A stretch of DNA of 64,000 nucleotides, from assembly GCA_902363595.1 (NCBI GenBank), contig CABJAP010000008.1, positions 1 to 64,000 of the forward strand, in the 5' to 3' direction. The DNA is from Clostridia bacterium (lineage in GTDB: Bacteria; Bacillota; Clostridia; Peptostreptococcales; Anaerovoracaceae). The notes beneath the pieces are model-generated. The model made no database searches and was not told the DNA's origin. It saw only the letters and a program-made list of their open reading frames with translations. Positions 34,390 to 43,368 of the stretch are shown here, piece after piece. The position numbers and the translations under genes are program-made. How positions within the stretch are numbered: position 1 is the first letter of the stretch; every line of letters begins with the position of its first letter.

Positions 34390-35406
34390 CTATAATGGTA
34401 AATTGGGGATCGCATCCAGCGTCAGATCGTCTGTGATCCCGGATTTATATTTGTAGTACGCTGCACAGCCGATCATTGCAGCATTGTCCGTACATAGGAT
34501 CGGCGACGGATAATAAAGGGCGATGCCTTGCCTGCGGCACGCCGCTTCCATCATGCTCCGCAGCTTGCTGTTGGCAGCAACGCCCCCCGCCAGCACGATC
34601 TTATCTTTTTTCATCTTTACTGCCGCGGAGATGGTTTTTGTCACAATGACATCCAAAACAGCCTGCTGAAAGCTGGCGGCCACATCGGCCGTGTTAATCG
34701 CTCTGCCGGCTTGTTTTTCCGAGTTGATATAGTTGAGCACACCGGTCTTAATACCGCTGAAGCTGAAATCCAGGCTGTCCTTCTCCAGGAATACCCGCTT
34801 GAATTCCACCGTATGGGGGTCTCCTTCTTTGGCGATCTGATCGATCAGCGGTCCGCCAGGATAACCCAATCCCAGCACTCTGGCCACCTTATCATACGCC
34901 TCTCCGGCAGCATCGTCCCGGGTCTTTCCCAGCACCCGGCATTCATTATAGCCGGTCACTTCCACAATATTGGTATGTCCTCCGGATATGACCAGAGCCA
35001 TAAAGGGCGGCTCCAGATTCAGGTGTTCTATGTAGTTGGCGCTGATATGACCCTGAATATGATGCACGCCCACCAGCGGCTTGTCCGCCGCCAAGGCATA
35101 TGCTTTGGCTGTTGCCAGACCGATCAGCAGCGCGCCTACAAGGCCCGGACCATAGGTTACGCCAATCAGGTCCACCTGCTCCATCGTTATCCCTGCCTGG
35201 ACAAGAGCCTGATTCGTGACGTGGTTGATATTGGAAAGGTGGTGGCGGGATGCGATCTCCGGCACCACCCCGCCGAACACCTGATGCACCTCAATTTGTG
35301 ATGCAATGATATTGGAAAGGACCTGCCGCCCTTCTGCCACAATCGCCACCGATGTCTCATCGCAGCTGGATTCGATGCCCATTGTCAATAATTTTCCGTC
35401 TTTCAT
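34390..35406 (-). CDS. tsaD: tRNA N6-adenosine threonylcarbamoyltransferase TsaD
   Basis: Transfers threonylcarbamoyl to A37 of ANN-reading tRNAs. The start [21 protein letters not shown] is typical. The metal site HHIQGH (His116, His120) and the ATP-binding ASKH-fold motifs are intact. Length 338 fits. It works with TsaB and TsaE, whose genes lie nearby on the same strand. A small Cys-rich ORF follows upstream by ~10 bases. Confidence 0.98.
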   Translation of the reverse strand: MKDGKLLTMGIESSCDETSVAIVAEGRQVLSNIIASQIEVHQVFGGVVPEIASRHHLSNINHVTNQALVQAGITMEQVDLIGVTYGPGLVGALLIGLATAKAYALAADKPLVGVHHIQGHISANYIEHLNLEPPFMALVISGGHTNIVEVTGYNECRVLGKTRDDAAGEAYDKVARVLGLGYPGGPLIDQIAKEGDPHTVEFKRVFLEKDSLDFSFSGIKTGVLNYINSEKQAGRAINTADVAASFQQAVLDVIVTKTISAAVKMKKDKIVLAGGVAANSKLRSMMEAACRRQGIALYYPSPILCTDNAAMIGCAAYYKYKSGITDDLTLDAIPNLPL

Positions 35407-35415
35407 AATTATCCT

Positions 35416-35622
35416 CTATTCTAAAGGGAAGATCTGATTCTGTGCCTTGACTACACACTGGTTATCCGACGACAGGTGTCTGCAGTTTTCACAGGATTGA
35501 TAGGTTCCCATGTTGAACATATCAAAATCATGCCTCCTGGAAAAGCGGCTGCAATGGCTGGCCACTGCTACCATGTCATCTCCGAAACGGTCTTCCTCAT
35601 AAAAATCGTTATTGTGTCTCAT
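35416..35622 (-). CDS. Small cysteine-containing protein of the tsa cluster
   Basis: A 68-residue protein, start ATG at 35622 after GAGGAGGGAATC. It contains C-x2-C (CENCRH) with a second half CVVKAQ, and an N-terminal acidic stretch (NNDFYEEDRFGDD). The Cys set could bind a metal. I do not recognise a named family. It ends about 10 bases before tsaD, so the two are probably co-transcribed. Confidence 0.65.
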   Translation of the reverse strand: MRHNNDFYEEDRFGDDMVAVASHCSRFSRRHDFDMFNMGTYQSCENCRHLSSDNQCVVKAQNQIFPLE

Positions 35623-35765
35623 GATTCCCTCCTCGAACGCTATTCTTAATACTAGTATCCTCCGGGAATCGGTTTTTATTCTGTTTTCACTATTTTAGTG
35701 CGGCGTTGACGCTTTTGGCTGCGGGCCGTTTCCATGCTCCCATGGGATCGCCGCTGCAATCGCAC

Positions 35766-35823
35766 TTTTATCGCTGGAAAACATCATCGTAAATGCCGCT
35801 CTGCATTATCTCCAGCGATAAAA
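35766..35823. repeat. Inverted repeat in the tsa gap
   Basis: TTTTATCGCTGGA (35766-35778) and TCCAGCGATAAAA (35811-35823) form a perfect 13-bp inverted repeat. Inside it AATGC and GCATT make a small inner stem. The region between rimI and the Cys-rich ORF (35640-35898) carries no ORF that I can support. It could be a processed RNA or an insulating terminator. Confidence 0.5.
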
Positions 35824-35898
35824 TCAGCAGCTGCGGGATTCATCCATGCTGCGGGCCCCTTATACAAACCTAAAGGCACTCCTGAACACTCTTGCCCC

Positions 35899-36363
35899 TT
35901 AGTTCTTCAAAGGCTCGGAAGGGTCTCGCCACATGATCACTGCATCTTCACCGTTATCCTGATAGTATCCTTTGCGCAGTCCTTCTTCCTTAAAATTAAA
36001 TTTGCGGTAAAGTCCTTTGGCCGCTTCATTGGAGCTGCGGACTTCCAGCGTAAAGCGCTTGATGCCCTGGCCCTCGGTAAACTCGATCATCACGGCAATG
36101 ATGGCCGATGCGATATGTTTTCCCCGATGTTCTGGCAGCACTGCCACATTGGTAATGTGCCCTTCATCGATCACCAGCCACATACCGGCGTAGCCGACGA
36201 TCTCTCCGTCCAGCTCCGCAATCACATAGAAGGCCAGTTTGTTTTCTGTCAGTTCCTGGCGGATCGATTCCCGGCTCCAGGGGGTGGCAAAGCAGATTTC
36301 TTCCAGTCTTGCAATGGCGTCGATATCCGTTTCATCCGCCTGTCTAATTACTAAATTACTCAT
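35899..36363 (-). CDS. rimI: Ribosomal protein bS18 alanine N-acetyltransferase RimI
   Basis: A GNAT acetyltransferase of 154 residues. The acetyl-CoA motif is VLPEHRGKHIASAII, and the C-terminal segment SSNEAAKGLYRKFNFKEEGLRKGYYQDNGEDAVIM matches RimI. It overlaps tsaB by eight bases, the usual tsaE-tsaB-rimI order. It acetylates S18 and possibly other proteins. Confidence 0.93.
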   Translation of the reverse strand: MSNLVIRQADETDIDAIARLEEICFATPWSRESIRQELTENKLAFYVIAELDGEIVGYAGMWLVIDEGHITNVAVLPEHRGKHIASAIIAVMIEFTEGQGIKRFTLEVRSSNEAAKGLYRKFNFKEEGLRKGYYQDNGEDAVIMWRDPSEPLKN

Positions 36364-37045
36364 GTCTCTTCTCTTCCAATTTCCGTTCTGCTTCTGCCTT
36401 GCGCATATAGTTGGGCTTTAATTCCTCGCAGCATACGGCCTTACCCTGCATAAACAGATCCTTAGCCACACGGGCCACCGAGTCTGCCGATTGGAGACGG
36501 CACTCCTTGGGCGCCAGCTCTGCATCGTCAAAATAATCTCGATAAGCCTTGGTGCCGTCGCCGAAAAACATTCTCTGTCCGCCCAATGCATTTACTTTGT
36601 TTAAAAATTCTTCAATCATATAGGGCGCACCTTCAACAGCTTCCTTAATTTTCCCGTCCTGCCAGCGATAGGCGCCGGCATAGACCTGGCTCCTCCTGGC
36701 ATCGAAAACCGGGCAGATCAATCCCGTGTATTGGGGCATGTGATAGGCAAAAGTCATCAATGTAGGAACCGCGATTGCTTTGATATCCAGTACTTGTGCC
36801 AGCGCTCTGGCAGAAGACACGCCGATGCGGATTCCGGTAAAGGACCCGGGTCCCTGGGATGCCGCCACAGCTGTTAGGTCAGACAGTTTCAAACCATTTT
36901 CTGCAAGAAGCTCTTGAACCATTGGCATCAGGTTTTGCAGGTGGTTCAATACGCCTTCTGATTTTTTCAAAATAACATGATCCGCTTCGTCGATAATCGC
37001 TGCCGATGCGTGCGCTCCGGTCGTTTCCAACGCTAAAATGTACAT
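36356..37045 (-). CDS. tsaB: tRNA threonylcarbamoyladenosine biosynthesis protein TsaB
   Basis: A 229-residue TsaD partner of the same fold. It starts MYILALETTGAHASAA, with the conserved GPGSFTGIRIGVSSARALA motif. It binds TsaD and TsaE to form the t6A-modifying complex. Overlaps tsaE by 13 bases and rimI by 8, so the three genes are translated together. Confidence 0.95.
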   Translation of the reverse strand: MYILALETTGAHASAAIIDEADHVILKKSEGVLNHLQNLMPMVQELLAENGLKLSDLTAVAASQGPGSFTGIRIGVSSARALAQVLDIKAIAVPTLMTFAYHMPQYTGLICPVFDARRSQVYAGAYRWQDGKIKEAVEGAPYMIEEFLNKVNALGGQRMFFGDGTKAYRDYFDDAELAPKECRLQSADSVARVAKDLFMQGKAVCCEELKPNYMRKAEAERKLEEKRHE

Positions 37046-37458
37046 TGATATATCCTTTCTCCCTCATTTTTACCATATTGGATAAAGATCGTCTTTGCTT
37101 CCGGGGGAATCAAGTCTTCGATCACGTCCGCCCATTCGATGACGCATACGCCGTCTCCATAAAAATATTCTTCATATCCCAGCTCGAACATTTCATCCGG
37201 GTCTCCGATCCGGTACACATCAAAATGATACAGCGGCATCCTGCCGTCGTGATATTCCTGTACAATGGTAAAGGTTGGGCTGGTAATGGTTTCTTCAATG
37301 CCAAGGCCCTTTGCGATATACTTGGTGAGGGCCGTCTTTCCAGTGCCCAGATCGCCGATGAGCGCGATCACATCGCCCTTTTGGGCTTCCCTCCCCAGCT
37401 GCAGCCCGAATTCTTTTGTTTCTTCTTCGTTTTTTAAGGTTATTGTTCTCATATCCAT
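37033..37458 (-). CDS. tsaE: tRNA threonylcarbamoyladenosine biosynthesis ATPase TsaE
   Basis: A small P-loop ATPase of 141 residues: GDLGTGKTALTKYIAKGLG is Walker A, and SPTFTIVQEYHDG, then YHFDVYRI and EWADVIEDLIP are the family core. It supports turnover of the TsaBD complex. First gene of the tsaEB-rimI unit, diverging from the AraC regulator gene. Confidence 0.95.
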   Translation of the reverse strand: MDMRTITLKNEEETKEFGLQLGREAQKGDVIALIGDLGTGKTALTKYIAKGLGIEETITSPTFTIVQEYHDGRMPLYHFDVYRIGDPDEMFELGYEEYFYGDGVCVIEWADVIEDLIPPEAKTIFIQYGKNEGERIYQCTF

Positions 37459-37545
37459 TTATTCTACCACAAGAAAAGGGAAATTGAAAACTCAATTCCT
37501 TGAGATGTATGTTAAAATAGAAGAAGAATATAAAGGAACGGGGAA

Positions 37546-38958
37546 ATGATGATGCTTCAGAGAGAAGATATTAGCTTTATTCCAGACACGCCTACCGCGG
37601 TGCGCGCCTATAATATTACCGATTATCCTCCTCATTGGCACGATGATTGCCTAGAGGTAATTTTTGTACTGAAAGGCCAGGTGCAGGTTTTGGCCAGCTA
37701 TGACCGCTTTCAGCTGCAAGAGGGAGATTACGTCGTCCTCAATGAAGGTGATATCCATTATCTCCATGGAAACGGGGATAATTTGGTTATATCTTTATAT
37801 ATTGATCTTCTGCAATTTGAGGATCAGCAGCCATACATCCGATATTTGAACTTTATCTGTGAAAGCTTTAATACCAACAGCATGCAGGAGAAGTACGTGC
37901 CCGAATTAAGAAAGCTTTTAGTAATGGTTATTGTGGAAGCGGCAAAGAACGACAAGGAAATCGACAAAATCAATGAAAACATGAGGCAAATTATGGAGCT
38001 CCTTGTCTATAAATTTGATATGGCTCATTATTATAACGGACGGGATATTGCGGAAGACCAGCTCCAGAGATATCATAGGATTATGAAAGAAATTGAGGAG
38101 GGGTATGAAGAGAAGGTCAGTCTGGAAGCGCTGGCGCAGAAGGAGTTTATCGGCAAAACTTATATTTCCCAATTTTGGAAGAAGATGACTAATATGAATT
38201 TTACTGAATACCTCAACTCCAGGAGAAGTGAAATGGCGGAAAAGCTTCTCTTTACTACGGAAAAAAGCATTAATGAAATTTCTCTATACTGCGGTTTTTC
38301 CGATCCGAAATATATCTATAAGAGTTTTAAAAAGTGGTATGACCGCACACCGTCAGCCCATAAAAAAGCTTACCAGGAATATATGCAGCGGGGAGCATGT
38401 TTTGAAGAATATGATGGAACACAGCTCTTGGGCAGTTTTGGCCGTGATCTCATTGATTCCTTCATGGATGAAGAAAAATCCTATTTGATCCACTCCGCGG
38501 ATTTGTCCCATAACTGGAAAGAAAAATATGAATACCAGATGAGAAAGTACACTGGCAGCAGAATTAAAAAAGAAATGATCCGAGAAAGCCACCAAACGCT
38601 GGGACTACGGGAAATCTATATGCCTCTGCTGGATAAAAACGCGGCCGGGCTCAGAGATGGAAAAATAACGTATGATACCGAGTTTGTAGAAAATATTTTT
38701 CGAATCGTCAGAGAAATGTCGTATGTCCTCTGCATTGAGATTCGATTTGAGGAGCGGAGCGCAGAGGAATGGGAACAGATTATTACAGGCTTTGCCTCTT
38801 CCATACAGCATCAAGAAGGAAAAGAAGCCTTGAGCCGATGCAGATTCTGCATTTATTTCAGTGAGTTTGAAAAGGATGTGGAGGTAAAAGGCCTGATTGA
38901 TCGGTTAAAGGGGCACATCGATCCGAAGAATATAAAAATGGCATTGAAGTTCGATTAG
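37546..38958 (+). CDS. AraC-family regulator with N-terminal cupin
   Basis: A 470-residue regulator. N-terminal cupin (about 15-100; HWHDDCLEVIFVLKG, then LQEGDYVVLNEGDIHYL), a middle AraC double HTH (about 180-280; VSLEALAQKEFIGKTYISQFWKKM, then INEISLYCGFSDPKYIYKSFKKWYDRTPSAHKKAYQ). The C-terminal ~170 residues form an extra helical domain that I cannot place. It lies just before a saccharopine-dehydrogenase-like gene and an amino-acid permease, so it probably controls them in response to an amino acid. Its ATG has two further in-frame ATGs next to it. Confidence 0.88.
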   Translation: MMMLQREDISFIPDTPTAVRAYNITDYPPHWHDDCLEVIFVLKGQVQVLASYDRFQLQEGDYVVLNEGDIHYLHGNGDNLVISLYIDLLQFEDQQPYIRYLNFICESFNTNSMQEKYVPELRKLLVMVIVEAAKNDKEIDKINENMRQIMELLVYKFDMAHYYNGRDIAEDQLQRYHRIMKEIEEGYEEKVSLEALAQKEFIGKTYISQFWKKMTNMNFTEYLNSRRSEMAEKLLFTTEKSINEISLYCGFSDPKYIYKSFKKWYDRTPSAHKKAYQEYMQRGACFEEYDGTQLLGSFGRDLIDSFMDEEKSYLIHSADLSHNWKEKYEYQMRKYTGSRIKKEMIRESHQTLGLREIYMPLLDKNAAGLRDGKITYDTEFVENIFRIVREMSYVLCIEIRFEERSAEEWEQIITGFASSIQHQEGKEALSRCRFCIYFSEFEKDVEVKGLIDRLKGHIDPKNIKMALKFD

Positions 38959-38998
38959 GCTGCATAGCTGTTTTTTCGAAACAAAAACTAAAAATTGA

Positions 38999-39047
38999 CA
39001 AGGACGTATTTTCGGAGGCCGACCGAAAAGGCGTCCTTGTTTTTTTC
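38999..39047 (+). terminator. Terminator after the AraC regulator gene
   Basis: CAAGGACG/CGTCCTTG stem with inner TTTTCGG/CCGAAAA and a run of seven Ts. It separates the regulator transcript from the catabolic genes. Confidence 0.85.
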
Positions 39048-39196
39048 TTCCCGGAAAAAAGAAAAAAGGTCAAGGATAAAACCGACTAAGTTTTGTAAAA
39101 AACATAGAATTTGGAGCAATTGATGAACCGGGCCAAATCTCTTAAGATAAAGAAAACGAATTATTTGAATGATCTGACAGAAAGGAAGAAGAAAAA

Positions 39197-40501
39197 ATGA
39201 AATTAATGGTTGTAGGCTGCGGCGGTGTTGGTGAATCAATTATCAAGATTATGAAAGAAAGAGATCCACAGGGCTCTTGGCTGGAAAAAGTTGTAATGGC
39301 GGATTACGATCTTGGAAAAGCGAGAGATATTGCAAAAGAGATCAGTGACCCGAGGTTCGTACCGGAAAAGGTAAACGCGAAGAGCAAGCAAGAATTGGTA
39401 GCCTTAATTGAGAAACACAAGATTGACTTTGTAATGGATGCGGCGCTTCCGTTTTTAACAAATACGATCTTTGACGCGGCGCTGGAAGGCGGAGCCAACT
39501 ATTCCAACATGGGCGTATGGACAGTCCCAGAGGATGAACCGAAGTGCTATGGAACAGGAAAGCAGTGCTTTAAAGAGTTCATGGCCGATTATAACTTCAA
39601 TAAAAACAAGGAGTGGGAAGAAAAAGGCCAGCTGGCTATCATTGGTCTGGGAATCGAGCCTGGTACCATCGACGTCTTTGCCAGATTCGCGGCGGATCAC
39701 CTCTTTGATGAACTGCACACGATCGACATCAAAGATGGAGCCAACATGGAAGACCCCAACGGCGGCGCGGATGACGTTGCGTTTGGATTTAACGTATGGA
39801 CCGTGCTGGATGAATGTATGAATCCGAATATCACTTGGTATGATGATAAAGGTTATGTGTGTGATGAGCCCTTTGCAGGCGAAGAAGTCTTTGAATTCCC
39901 TGATGGCGTAGGCCCTGTAAAGCTGTATAAAATTGAGCACGAAGAAACCGTATTCATGCCAAGAGTGCTGAAGGAGAAGGGCCTGAAGCGCGTTTCCTAT
40001 AAAATCGGACTGGACGACAACCTGGTAAGCGCTCTGAAGGCAGTCAACGCGCTGGGACTGAGGAGCACAGAGCCGGTTGAAATGAATGGAACGCTGATTT
40101 CACCAAGAGATTTGGTTGCAAAAGTGGCGCCCCAGCCGGACAGCATCGACGACCATGTATTTGGAAAGACTTGCGGAGGAATTTTGTGCGAAGGAATCAA
40201 AGATGGAAAACAGAGAAAAATCTTTATGTATCAGAGTACGGACCAGCAGGAATCTTTGAAACGTTTCGGGACACAGGCGGTCGTTTCCCAGACAGGCTTC
40301 GGCGCTTCCATCGGAATCGAGCTGGTGGGCAGAGGCATCTGGACCGGAAAAGGCGTTCAGACTCCGGAATGTTTCGACGCGGTACCATATCTGAAGATCA
40401 TGCAGGAAGCCAATTTCCCATTTGGTATTGTTGAGTACGAATCGGAATATAAGGCGGAAAAAGATCAGAAAGACTTGCAGGCACTGTTCGAAGCGCTATA
40501 A
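39197..40501 (+). CDS. Saccharopine dehydrogenase-like oxidoreductase
   Basis: A 434-residue NAD(P)-binding enzyme. Rossmann motif VVGCGGVGESIIKIM at the N-terminus; the catalytic saccharopine-dehydrogenase C-terminal region follows (about 120-400). This family acts on imine-linked amino-acid adducts (saccharopine, carboxynorspermidine, and others) or forms them. The strong context (regulator, then permease 18 bases on) suggests amino-acid uptake and catabolism rather than lysine synthesis. The substrate cannot be named. Confidence 0.87.
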   Translation: MKLMVVGCGGVGESIIKIMKERDPQGSWLEKVVMADYDLGKARDIAKEISDPRFVPEKVNAKSKQELVALIEKHKIDFVMDAALPFLTNTIFDAALEGGANYSNMGVWTVPEDEPKCYGTGKQCFKEFMADYNFNKNKEWEEKGQLAIIGLGIEPGTIDVFARFAADHLFDELHTIDIKDGANMEDPNGGADDVAFGFNVWTVLDECMNPNITWYDDKGYVCDEPFAGEEVFEFPDGVGPVKLYKIEHEETVFMPRVLKEKGLKRVSYKIGLDDNLVSALKAVNALGLRSTEPVEMNGTLISPRDLVAKVAPQPDSIDDHVFGKTCGGILCEGIKDGKQRKIFMYQSTDQQESLKRFGTQAVVSQTGFGASIGIELVGRGIWTGKGVQTPECFDAVPYLKIMQEANFPFGIVEYESEYKAEKDQKDLQALFEAL

Positions 40502-40519
40502 ACACAAGGAGGAACCTTT

Positions 40520-42106
40520 ATGCATATTCCAAGTCAAGCAGGGGAAGTCCTGCTTGAGAATGAAAACCCGTCATTAAAAAAATCTGCTGTAAAGCTGTCC
40601 ACCGTATTTTTTCTGCTCTATTGCTATATCGCAGGAGGCTCTTATGGAATCGAGGATATGGTGGGCCAGGCAGGCCCGGGGATGGCAATTCTTCTGCTGG
40701 TTCTGCTGGCCATTTTCTGGGGATTGCCCTACGGATTAATCTGCGCGGAAATGAGTTCCACCTATCCGGAAGCAGGCGGGATCTATGTGTGGGTAAGGGA
40801 AACGTTTGGAGACTTTTGGGGATATAACTGCGGTTGGTGGTATACGCTGATGGGATTTATCGACACCGCGGTATACCTGGTCCTTGCAGTCAGCTACATA
40901 GAGAGCTTTATTGAGATGTCGACGTTAGCCCGGATTGCGCTGATCGTAGCATTGGTCGTTATTTTTACCTATATTAATGTAAAAGGTTTGGAAATGCTGG
41001 GGGCCAGCACCATTATTTTGGGTATCATCAGCCTGGTTCCCTTTGCGCTGCTGACAATTATGGGGTTTGTAAACTGGCAGACAAACCCCTGCCTCCCTTT
41101 TTTCAATACGGAGAGCGGAGCGTTGGGCAGCTTTGGCCTGGCGCTGGTTGTCGGCATGTGGATGTATTCCGGCTATGAGGCCATTTCCGCCCTGGGAGGT
41201 GAGATCGAAGGTGCGTCCAAACTGATTCCAAAAGGGTTGATGCTGGCGATCCCTTTCGTAGCATTGACTTATATTCTGCCGACGGTAGCAGGTATTGCTG
41301 GGCTGCCGGAAGGGACCTGGTCCCAGTGGAGCGCGGAAGAAGGGCTTTCCTATGTGGAGATTGGAGGCATGATCGGCGGAAAGCCGCTGATGATTATCTT
41401 TGTCATAGGCGCGGTGTTTGCCAACCTTGCGATTTACAACGATTATGTGGCATCCTCCAGCAGAGCGCCTTTTGTTATGGCGGAAGACAGGCTATTCCCC
41501 AGATTTTTTATGAAAGTGGATAAAAAGAATGGAACGCCGTATGTGGCGATCTGCGTTGTAACCGCAGCCACTCTGCTGCTGGCGATGATTGGCTCCTTCG
41601 ATGTCCTGATTGTTATGGATGTTTTCCTTTATATGTTCTGCCTGCTGCTGGTCTTTGGCAGTGCCGTGTATATACGCTTTAAAAAGCCAGATTTACACGG
41701 CGAATACCGGATTCCGGTAGGCAAGAAATTATTCTTTGTCATTGCACTGTTCCCGATTGCAATTTGCATCATCGCCCTCTGTACCAATGGGCTCGGAGCT
41801 GTGATTATCGGGATTGTTGCCCTTTTATCCGGTCCAATCACTTACTATCTGTTTAAAGAGATGTATGGCGGAAGGGACGGGGAAGGCTATTGTGCCGAGC
41901 TGACCATACACACCAAGCTTTGGGCATGGCTGGTTCCTCTGTACGCAGCCTTCCAGTGGAAAAAGCATCGGTACCGCAGCAAGCTTGCGGCCCGGTCCAT
42001 GGAGCGAATGATGATTCTTAATATCTGCACCTGGATGCTGATTCTGCTGGTGGCAGTCGGCTGTCTCAAATTCGGTTTAATTGATTTGATCATGGCATCG
42101 GCATAA
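40520..42106 (+). CDS. APC-family amino acid permease
   Basis: A 528-residue membrane protein with about 12-14 predicted helices and the APC N-terminal signature YIAGGSYGIEDMVGQAGPGMA, then VRETFGDFWGYNCGWWY. Imports an amino acid or amine by proton/antiport. It starts 18 bases after the dehydrogenase gene (AAGGAGGAACCTTT ribosome site), so both are one operon. The probable substrate is that of the dehydrogenase. Confidence 0.92.
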   Translation: MHIPSQAGEVLLENENPSLKKSAVKLSTVFFLLYCYIAGGSYGIEDMVGQAGPGMAILLLVLLAIFWGLPYGLICAEMSSTYPEAGGIYVWVRETFGDFWGYNCGWWYTLMGFIDTAVYLVLAVSYIESFIEMSTLARIALIVALVVIFTYINVKGLEMLGASTIILGIISLVPFALLTIMGFVNWQTNPCLPFFNTESGALGSFGLALVVGMWMYSGYEAISALGGEIEGASKLIPKGLMLAIPFVALTYILPTVAGIAGLPEGTWSQWSAEEGLSYVEIGGMIGGKPLMIIFVIGAVFANLAIYNDYVASSSRAPFVMAEDRLFPRFFMKVDKKNGTPYVAICVVTAATLLLAMIGSFDVLIVMDVFLYMFCLLLVFGSAVYIRFKKPDLHGEYRIPVGKKLFFVIALFPIAICIIALCTNGLGAVIIGIVALLSGPITYYLFKEMYGGRDGEGYCAELTIHTKLWAWLVPLYAAFQWKKHRYRSKLAARSMERMMILNICTWMLILLVAVGCLKFGLIDLIMASA

Positions 42107-42111
42107 AAAAA

Positions 42112-42146
42112 GTGTGAATGACGGGAGCACAGCTCCCTATTCACAC
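42112..42146 (-). terminator. Leftward terminator facing the permease gene
   Basis: GTGTGAAT and ATTCACAC enclose an inner GGGAGC-ACA-GCTCCC stem, with seven Ts on the minus strand. It ends leftward transcripts from the tRNA-Pro side. A second stem with a GCAA tetraloop (TGTCGGCC/GGCCGACA, 42148-42168) follows. Confidence 0.65.
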
Positions 42147-42164
42147 ATGTCGGCCGCAAGGGCC

Positions 42165-42237
42165 GACACTTTGCAAGGTACTTTCTTTGAAACTCCGTCA
42201 ATATCGATTGCATCGATATTTCCTGCGTTATAAAAGA
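42165..42237 (-). repeat. Structured dispersed repeat, diverged copy C
   Basis: About 70 bases read like copies A and B on the minus strand with roughly three quarters identity: GCAGGAAATATCGAT, then TTTCAAAGAAAGTACCTTG and CAAAGTG. It lies between the permease gene and tRNA-Pro. The outer stems have changed, so only the core is shared. Confidence 0.5.
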
Positions 42238-42279
42238 AAAAGACAAGTTCCAACTTTTCTCTTAGTTGAAACTTGTCTT
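42234..42279 (-). terminator. Terminator of tRNA-Pro
   Basis: AGACAAGTTTCAAC/GTTGGAACTTGTCT stem followed by TTTTTCTTTTAT on the minus strand, 3 bases after the tRNA 3' end. Confidence 0.85.
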
Positions 42280-42281
42280 AC

Positions 42282-42358
42282 TGGTCTGAGTGACAGGAAT
42301 TGAACCTGCGGCCTCGTGGACCCCATCCACGCGCGCTACCAAACTGCGCCACACCCAG
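42282..42358 (-). tRNA. tRNA-Pro (anticodon GGG)
   Basis: A 77-base cloverleaf. The acceptor stem CTGGGTG/CACTCAG is followed by A73 and an encoded CCA. The D arm is GCGCAGTTTGGTAGCGC. The anticodon stem CGTGG/CCACG carries the loop ATGGGGT, giving anticodon GGG. The T arm is CAGGTTCAATTCCTG. It decodes CCC/CCU proline codons. Confidence 0.95.
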
Positions 42359-42487
42359 CCGCTGCGAATTTTAGATTCTCTTCTATTTTACCACATAAAA
42401 TCGGATTGACAACCACCAATTTAAAAATACCCGGCAGAATTTTATAATCCGCCGGGTATCTTCTTATATGGACAATTACATGAATCT

Positions 42488-43060
42488 CTATTTGTGCAGG
42501 AATTTGGATATTCTCTTATAAAGGAAGAAGGTCAGCACTGCATTGATCCCTGCCTTTGTAAAATTGAAGGCGATAATAACCGGAATCATGGCCACGACTG
42601 CTGATCTTGGTGCGCCCATAAAATACGGTGTAATCAGAATGTTGGCCGGGACCATTATCACTACCATGGCCAGGACTCCGCAAAGAAGTGCAATGATCGC
42701 CTTTTTTCTAGTCTTTTCGCCTCTGTAGATAAACCCTGCTACCAGAACAAATGCTCCTGTGGCGATCACGTGCATCAGAATTCCATAAACCCCGCTGGCT
42801 GAACTGACCGTAAGTCCCTGAATGACAGAAGTCACCACTGTCAGAAGGAGCCCCGCCCAAGGTCCGAAAGCAAAGGTTCCGATCAGAATTGGAATATCCG
42901 CCGGGTCATATTCGTAAAACGCCGTAAACATTGGGATATGTATAAAATATACCAATACAACCGATATGGCTACCAGCATGCCCATCTTGGCCAATTTCAC
43001 TGAGTTGGACTGTCTGTGTCCGCTTTGATTTAAGTTCTCTCCCATTTTTGCCTCGCTCAT
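42488..43060 (-). CDS. ribU: ECF transporter S component, riboflavin type (RibU-like)
   Basis: A 190-residue membrane protein with five to six helices. It has the ECF S-component N-terminal motif KLAKMGMLVAISVVLVYF, then IPMFTAFYEYDPADIPILIGTFAFGPWAGLLLTVV, which fits RibU. It would take up riboflavin with the energizing EcfAAT module, encoded elsewhere. An FMN riboswitch in the leader gives independent support for the substrate. Confidence 0.92.
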   Translation of the reverse strand: MSEAKMGENLNQSGHRQSNSVKLAKMGMLVAISVVLVYFIHIPMFTAFYEYDPADIPILIGTFAFGPWAGLLLTVVTSVIQGLTVSSASGVYGILMHVIATGAFVLVAGFIYRGEKTRKKAIIALLCGVLAMVVIMVPANILITPYFMGAPRSAVVAMIPVIIAFNFTKAGINAVLTFFLYKRISKFLHK

Positions 43061-43111
43061 TTTTTGATTCCTCCATTTTCTATGAATAAGTTCAGGAATC
43101 TGTCAGGTCAC

Positions 43112-43138
43112 TAAAAAACCCTGGAATAAATTCCAGGG
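43112..43138 (-). terminator. Riboswitch-linked terminator of ribU
   Basis: CCCTGGAAT/ATTCCAGGG stem followed by TTTTTT on the minus strand, just after the FMN aptamer. FMN binding would favour this terminator. Confidence 0.85.
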
Positions 43139-43171
43139 CAAAGTCACTAAATACAAGAACCGTATCCGTGT

Positions 43172-43293
43172 TTCTTTCATCCGGACTATACCGTCGGTAC
43201 GGGGATCTGACCCGTTCGGCCAAAAAGGCTCGTGGACTCGTAGCTCATGCTCATTACCACCGGTGAGGAATTTCGCCTCGCCCTGAAACAGAT
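43172..43293 (-). promoter_or_regulatory. FMN riboswitch (RFN element)
   Basis: On the minus strand: ATCTGTTTCAGGGCGAGG, then GAAATTCCTCACCGGTGGT, GAGTCCACGAGC, GGTCAGATC, CCGACGGTATAGTCCGGATG. These are the conserved RFN blocks in order. It is followed by a terminator and ribU. Confidence 0.97.
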
Positions 43294-43368
43294 TTGTTTT
43301 TACGATAATATTATAGTGGGAAATCGGGGCGTTGTCAAATTTTTGTTGTAAAATGCGTTTTAATCCCC

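Noticed and set aside
35734..36354. 206-codon plus-strand ORF
   Set aside because: Antisense to rimI and the structured gap; no ribosome site and no recognisable protein, while the minus strand encodes a clear GNAT enzyme.
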